DNA from: Symbiodinium natans
Taxonomy: Eukaryota; Sar; Dinophyceae; Suessiales; Symbiodiniaceae
DNA length: 64,000 bases
Assembly: GCA_905221605.1 (NCBI GenBank)
Contig: CAJNDS010000236.1
Location: forward strand, 829,501 to 893,500
Direction: 5' to 3'
The notes under the pieces are model-generated. The model saw only the letters and a program-made list of their open reading frames with translations. It made no database searches and was not told where the DNA came from. Each line of letters starts with the position of its first letter. The first letter of the stretch is position 1. A program made the translations under genes and the position numbers. Of the stretch, positions 63,485 through 64,000 are shown piece after piece.

Positions 63485-63558
63485 AGTTCGGAGTCGAGAA
63501 GGCTCAGCGCCCCACGCTGTTCACGTCCGAGCAGAACGCAGTCGTCGAAGTTCCAGAC
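63485..63558 (-). CDS. large repeat gene, exon at 63.5 kb
   Basis: Acceptor CAATCTTAG|GTC. Peptide VWNFDDCVLLGREQRGALSL. The donor is not clear. Orientation of the flanking repeats differs from the usual pattern. Confidence 0.4.
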
Positions 63559-63565
63559 CTAAGAT

Positions 63566-63692
63566 TGCCCACATGAAGTAGGGTATATATTTCTTGTACC
63601 CCCCAAAAGGACACCAGGCATACACACTCACCAATATTAAGAAGGAACCTTATATACACTCACCAGAAACAGAAATATATACCCTACTTCAC
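63566..63692. mobile_element. MITE-like palindrome, ends GAAGTAGGGTATATATTTCT
   Basis: CATGAAGTAGGGTATATATT and AATATATACCCTACTTCACATG are inverted ends separated by about 80 bases. A TATACACTCACCA motif repeats inside. Single copy in the window. Confidence 0.65.
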
Positions 63693-63874
63693 ATGCTGTC
63701 AGATACCTCCATCTCGTGAAATTGCAACTCTGTGACACATGGTCAGTTCTCAACAATTTGGGGGTCCCTTCTTTGGGTACCCTAGATAAGAGGGCCGCCT
63801 TATAATAACGCACAAAAAGGAAAACCCCAAACTCTAAACCCTAAACCCTAAACCGTAAACCCTAAACCCTAAAC

Positions 63875-63930
63875 CGCGGGGCATCACCTCACACATTGTT
63901 CCAAGCTTCTCGGCTCGCGGTGCTTGGAAA
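63875..63930 (-). CDS. large repeat gene, exon at 63.9 kb
   Basis: Acceptor TGCCCCCCAG|T, donor CGCG|GTTTAGGG. Only one frame is open: FQAPRAEKLGTMCEVMPR. Upstream exons lie outside the window. Confidence 0.5.
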
Positions 63931-64000
63931 CTGGGGGGCACAGGGAAAACCACGTTTGGGAGAAAACCCTGTGCTCCCACAAAACAGAACCGCCGTCATG

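Larger units (their letters stand above)
31357..63930 (-). other. very large minus-strand gene with ~50 short exons, cysteine-rich repeat protein
   Basis: Overview of the exons listed separately below. GC-rich islands of 30-106 bp recur every ~0.3-1.5 kb, each usually with CCCTAAA repeats on its left and TTTAGGG repeats on its right. On the minus strand the islands show AG acceptors, GT or GC donors and open frames with related modules: [SD]VNV[EN]xxG, Gx[VI]xLxCxxG, Sx2Cx3PC and VSPSAxxxSG. Adjacent exons keep phase in several runs (62292-59311, 58858-56635, 41052-39965, 38149-37068, 34724-33719). The gene continues beyond 64 kb, and its 3' end lies near or left of 31.4 kb. Even spacing of cysteine pairs suggests an extracellular or surface protein, but no signal peptide is in view. 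The family is not recognised. More than one gene on the same strand cannot be excluded. Confidence 0.55.

Overview
The window looks like nuclear DNA of a dinoflagellate, probably Symbiodiniaceae or a relative. The reasons are dispersed TTTAGGG/CCCTAAA repeats, candidate introns with GT or GC donors and AG acceptors usually followed by G, a large intronless-style transposase exon, an HMG-box fusion, and no prokaryotic gene layout. Other TTTAGGG-telomere lineages (plants, green algae) cannot be excluded from sequence alone. No rRNA, tRNA, CRISPR array or recognisable spliced-leader gene was found.

Layout. 0-4.3 kb: three plus-strand genes or gene ends: the end of an unknown gene, a small secreted cysteine protein (803-1531) and a multi-exon gene ending in a CCCH zinc finger (1682-3228), followed by loose exons. 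4.7-8.98 kb: a diverged ~510-bp satellite (Sat A). 8.98-21.92 kb: a 12.9-kb block that interrupts Sat A almost to the base. It holds two long plus-strand genes: gene A, a hAT-like transposase with a C-terminal HMG box, and gene B, a CxxC protein joined to a long helical protein. Minus-strand ORFs lie at both edges, with GTTAACC repeat clusters at 9.7, 15.1 and 20.5 kb. 21.4-30.1 kb: satellites only (Sat B, returning Sat A, Sat C, main Sat B, AT-rich 9-mer, 32-mer, and a 2.4-kb 9-mer array of alternating orientation that forms serial hairpins).

31.3-64 kb looks like non-coding telomeric litter but reads best as one very large minus-strand gene. Short GC-rich islands (30-106 bp) sit between CCCTAAA on the left and TTTAGGG on the right. 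Read on the minus strand they carry acceptor AG, an open frame and GT/GC donors, and they encode related cysteine-rich modules (for example VSPSATLLSG / VSPSARMMSG, DVNVEWSG / SVNVEFTG / SVNVNFAG, GYGGEVQLSC / GYSGEIQLGC). Runs of neighbouring exons are phase-consistent. The introns therefore start with TTTAGGG repeats (often GT-TTAGGG is itself the donor) and end with CCCTAAA repeats just before the AG, so each can fold its two ends together. Intron bodies carry several families of short terminal-inverted-repeat elements. The same intron form occurs in the plus-strand CCCH gene and probably in transposase gene A.

The most interesting candidate system is this intron class with telomere-repeat inverted ends. 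All exon calls are by eye, frames in GC-rich islands can be ambiguous, and transcript data would decide.
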